The position numbers and the translations under genes are program-made. Of a DNA stretch of 64,000 nucleotides, positions 63,223 through 64,000 are shown piece after piece. The notes beneath the pieces are model-generated. The model was not told the DNA's origin. It searched no databases and was given only the letters and a program-made list of their open reading frames with translations. Origin of the DNA: Halobacterium zhouii (GTDB lineage Archaea > Halobacteriota > Halobacteria > Halobacteriales > Halobacteriaceae); contig NZ_CP089593.1 in assembly GCF_021249405.1 (NCBI RefSeq), positions 62,001 through 126,000 on the forward strand. Direction: 5' to 3'. The number at the start of each line of letters is the position of its first letter. The first letter of the stretch is position 1.

Positions 63223-64000
63223 CCTTCGACGTAATCTCCGAGAGCGCGATACGCGACGGTAGCGCGACCGACGCGTACTTCCAGCGCACCGAAACAACGC
63301 TCGAGCACGCCGGGAAGAACCCGCACGTCGTCGCCGAGGTGACCGCAGACCAGTTCCCTACAGGCGAGTTCGAACTGCTCGCGGGGCTGAAGGACGCCGC
63401 TCACCTCCTCGAGGGCCTGCCGGTCGACGTGGACGCGCTCCCCGAGGGAACGTTGTTCGACGGCGGCCCCGTGTTGCGCATCGAGGGGGAGTACCTCGAC
63501 TTCGCGCGCTACGAGACGTCTCTGCTGGGCTTTCTCTCGCACGCCTCTGGCGTCGGGACCGCGGCCCTCGAAGCGCGCCGCGCCGCGCCCGACTCAGAGG
63601 TGTTGAGTTTCGGCGCGCGCCACGTCCACCCCGCCATCGCGGCGATGGTCGAGCGCTCCGCACTGGTCGGCGGCCTCGACGGCATCAGCCACGTCGCCGC
63701 CGGCGAACTCATCGGCCGGGAGGCGTCGGGCACGATGCCCCACGCGTTGCTCATCTGCTTCGGGCGCGGGAACCAGGAGGACGCGTGGCGCGCGTTCGAC
63801 GACGCCGCCCCCGAGGACGTCCCCCGGGTCGCGCTCTGTGACACGTACTCCGACGAGAAGGACGAGGTGATTCGGGCCGTCGAAGCGCTCGGCGACGACC
63901 TCGATAGCGTGCGCCTCGACACTACGGGGTCGCGACGCGGGGACTTCCGGCACATCGTCCGCGAGGTGCGCTGGGAACTCGACGTGCGCGGCCACGGCGA
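63219..64000 (+). CDS. pncB: Nicotinate phosphoribosyltransferase (3' truncated by window)
   Basis: Converts nicotinate plus PRPP to nicotinate mononucleotide in NAD salvage. 260 residues are visible; the gene runs off the window end. It starts with GTG (TFDVISESAIRDGSATDAYF), then ETTLEHAGKNPHVVAEVTAD. Family features follow: EGTLFDGGPVLRIEGEYLDF, the residues YETSLLGFLSHASGVGTAAL, and SEVLSFGARHVHPAIAAMVE. It is the archaeal two-domain type (about 380-390 residues in full). No ATG is available in frame near the start. The isochorismatase-family gene nearby may supply nicotinate. Confidence 0.88.
   Translation, partial: MTFDVISESAIRDGSATDAYFQRTETTLEHAGKNPHVVAEVTADQFPTGEFELLAGLKDAAHLLEGLPVDVDALPEGTLFDGGPVLRIEGEYLDFARYETSLLGFLSHASGVGTAALEARRAAPDSEVLSFGARHVHPAIAAMVERSALVGGLDGISHVAAGELIGREASGTMPHALLICFGRGNQEDAWRAFDDAAPEDVPRVALCDTYSDEKDEVIRAVEALGDDLDSVRLDTTGSRRGDFRHIVREVRWELDVRGHG

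Overview
The window is a 64-kb stretch of a haloarchaeal chromosome (class Halobacteria, plausibly Halobacteriaceae). The evidence is high GC with strong G/C at third codon positions, acidic proteins, many short-leader or leaderless promoters with a TATA-like box about 27 nt upstream, a 16S-tRNAAla-23S-5S-tRNACys rRNA operon with bulge-helix-bulge processing stems, and many small Halobacteria-only gene families. The complete Ile/Val/Leu pathway argues against Halobacterium salinarum itself, which is known as a branched-chain auxotroph.

Layout. 1-5.2 kb: a MATE transporter cut by the window edge, a Ski2/Hel308-type helicase and two winged-helix regulators. 5.2-12.2 kb: an information-processing block with a NucS-N/zinc-ribbon protein, tRNA-splicing endonuclease EndA, trpS and pheST. 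12.2-14.0 kb: an AT-richer island with a Na+/H+ antiporter bounded by decayed IS ends and a transposase remnant. 14.0-15.9 kb: pyrD, an AbrB-like small protein and the chromosomal protein MC1. 16.1-22.4 kb: the rRNA operon with five promoters. 22.7-33.0 kb, minus strand: the branched-chain operon leuA - ilvB - ilvN - ilvC - orf - leuC - leuD - leuB - ilvD. 33-50 kb: surface proteins, tRNALys, an M20 peptidase, nitrite/sulfite reductase, a beta-CASP nuclease, an aldehyde dehydrogenase, ribosomal protein S6e, a DHH phosphoesterase, three universal stress proteins and conserved small haloarchaeal families. 50.5-57.7 kb: a dipeptide/oligopeptide ABC transport operon. 57.8-64 kb: dihydroorotase, a lipoate-ligase-like protein, an isochorismatase-family hydrolase, a secreted metallopeptidase-like lipoprotein and the start of nicotinate phosphoribosyltransferase.

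The most interesting observation is a pair of tiny ORFs in front of amino-acid-related genes. One lies upstream of pheS and ends in GPGFGFFFA-stop. The other lies upstream of ilvB and ends in VTVGIGIVGA-stop. Each has exactly 25 codons, each starts about 27-30 nt after a TATA-like box (a leaderless mRNA), each is rich in the codons of the amino acid handled by the downstream genes, and each overlaps a potential RNA hairpin at its stop codon. This is the architecture of bacterial attenuation leader peptides (pheM, ilv leaders) in an archaeon. A second oddity is that leuA, the promoter-proximal gene of the same operon, has its predicted start ATG out of frame with its conserved N-terminus.

Other signals are tandem 133-bp rRNA promoter repeats, a tRNA-like element before 5S rRNA, a hairpin array before 23S rRNA, a family of GTGGTTC...GAACCAC intergenic hairpins, a duplicated tRNALys 3' end, and repeat-expanded protein segments in the ilv operon.
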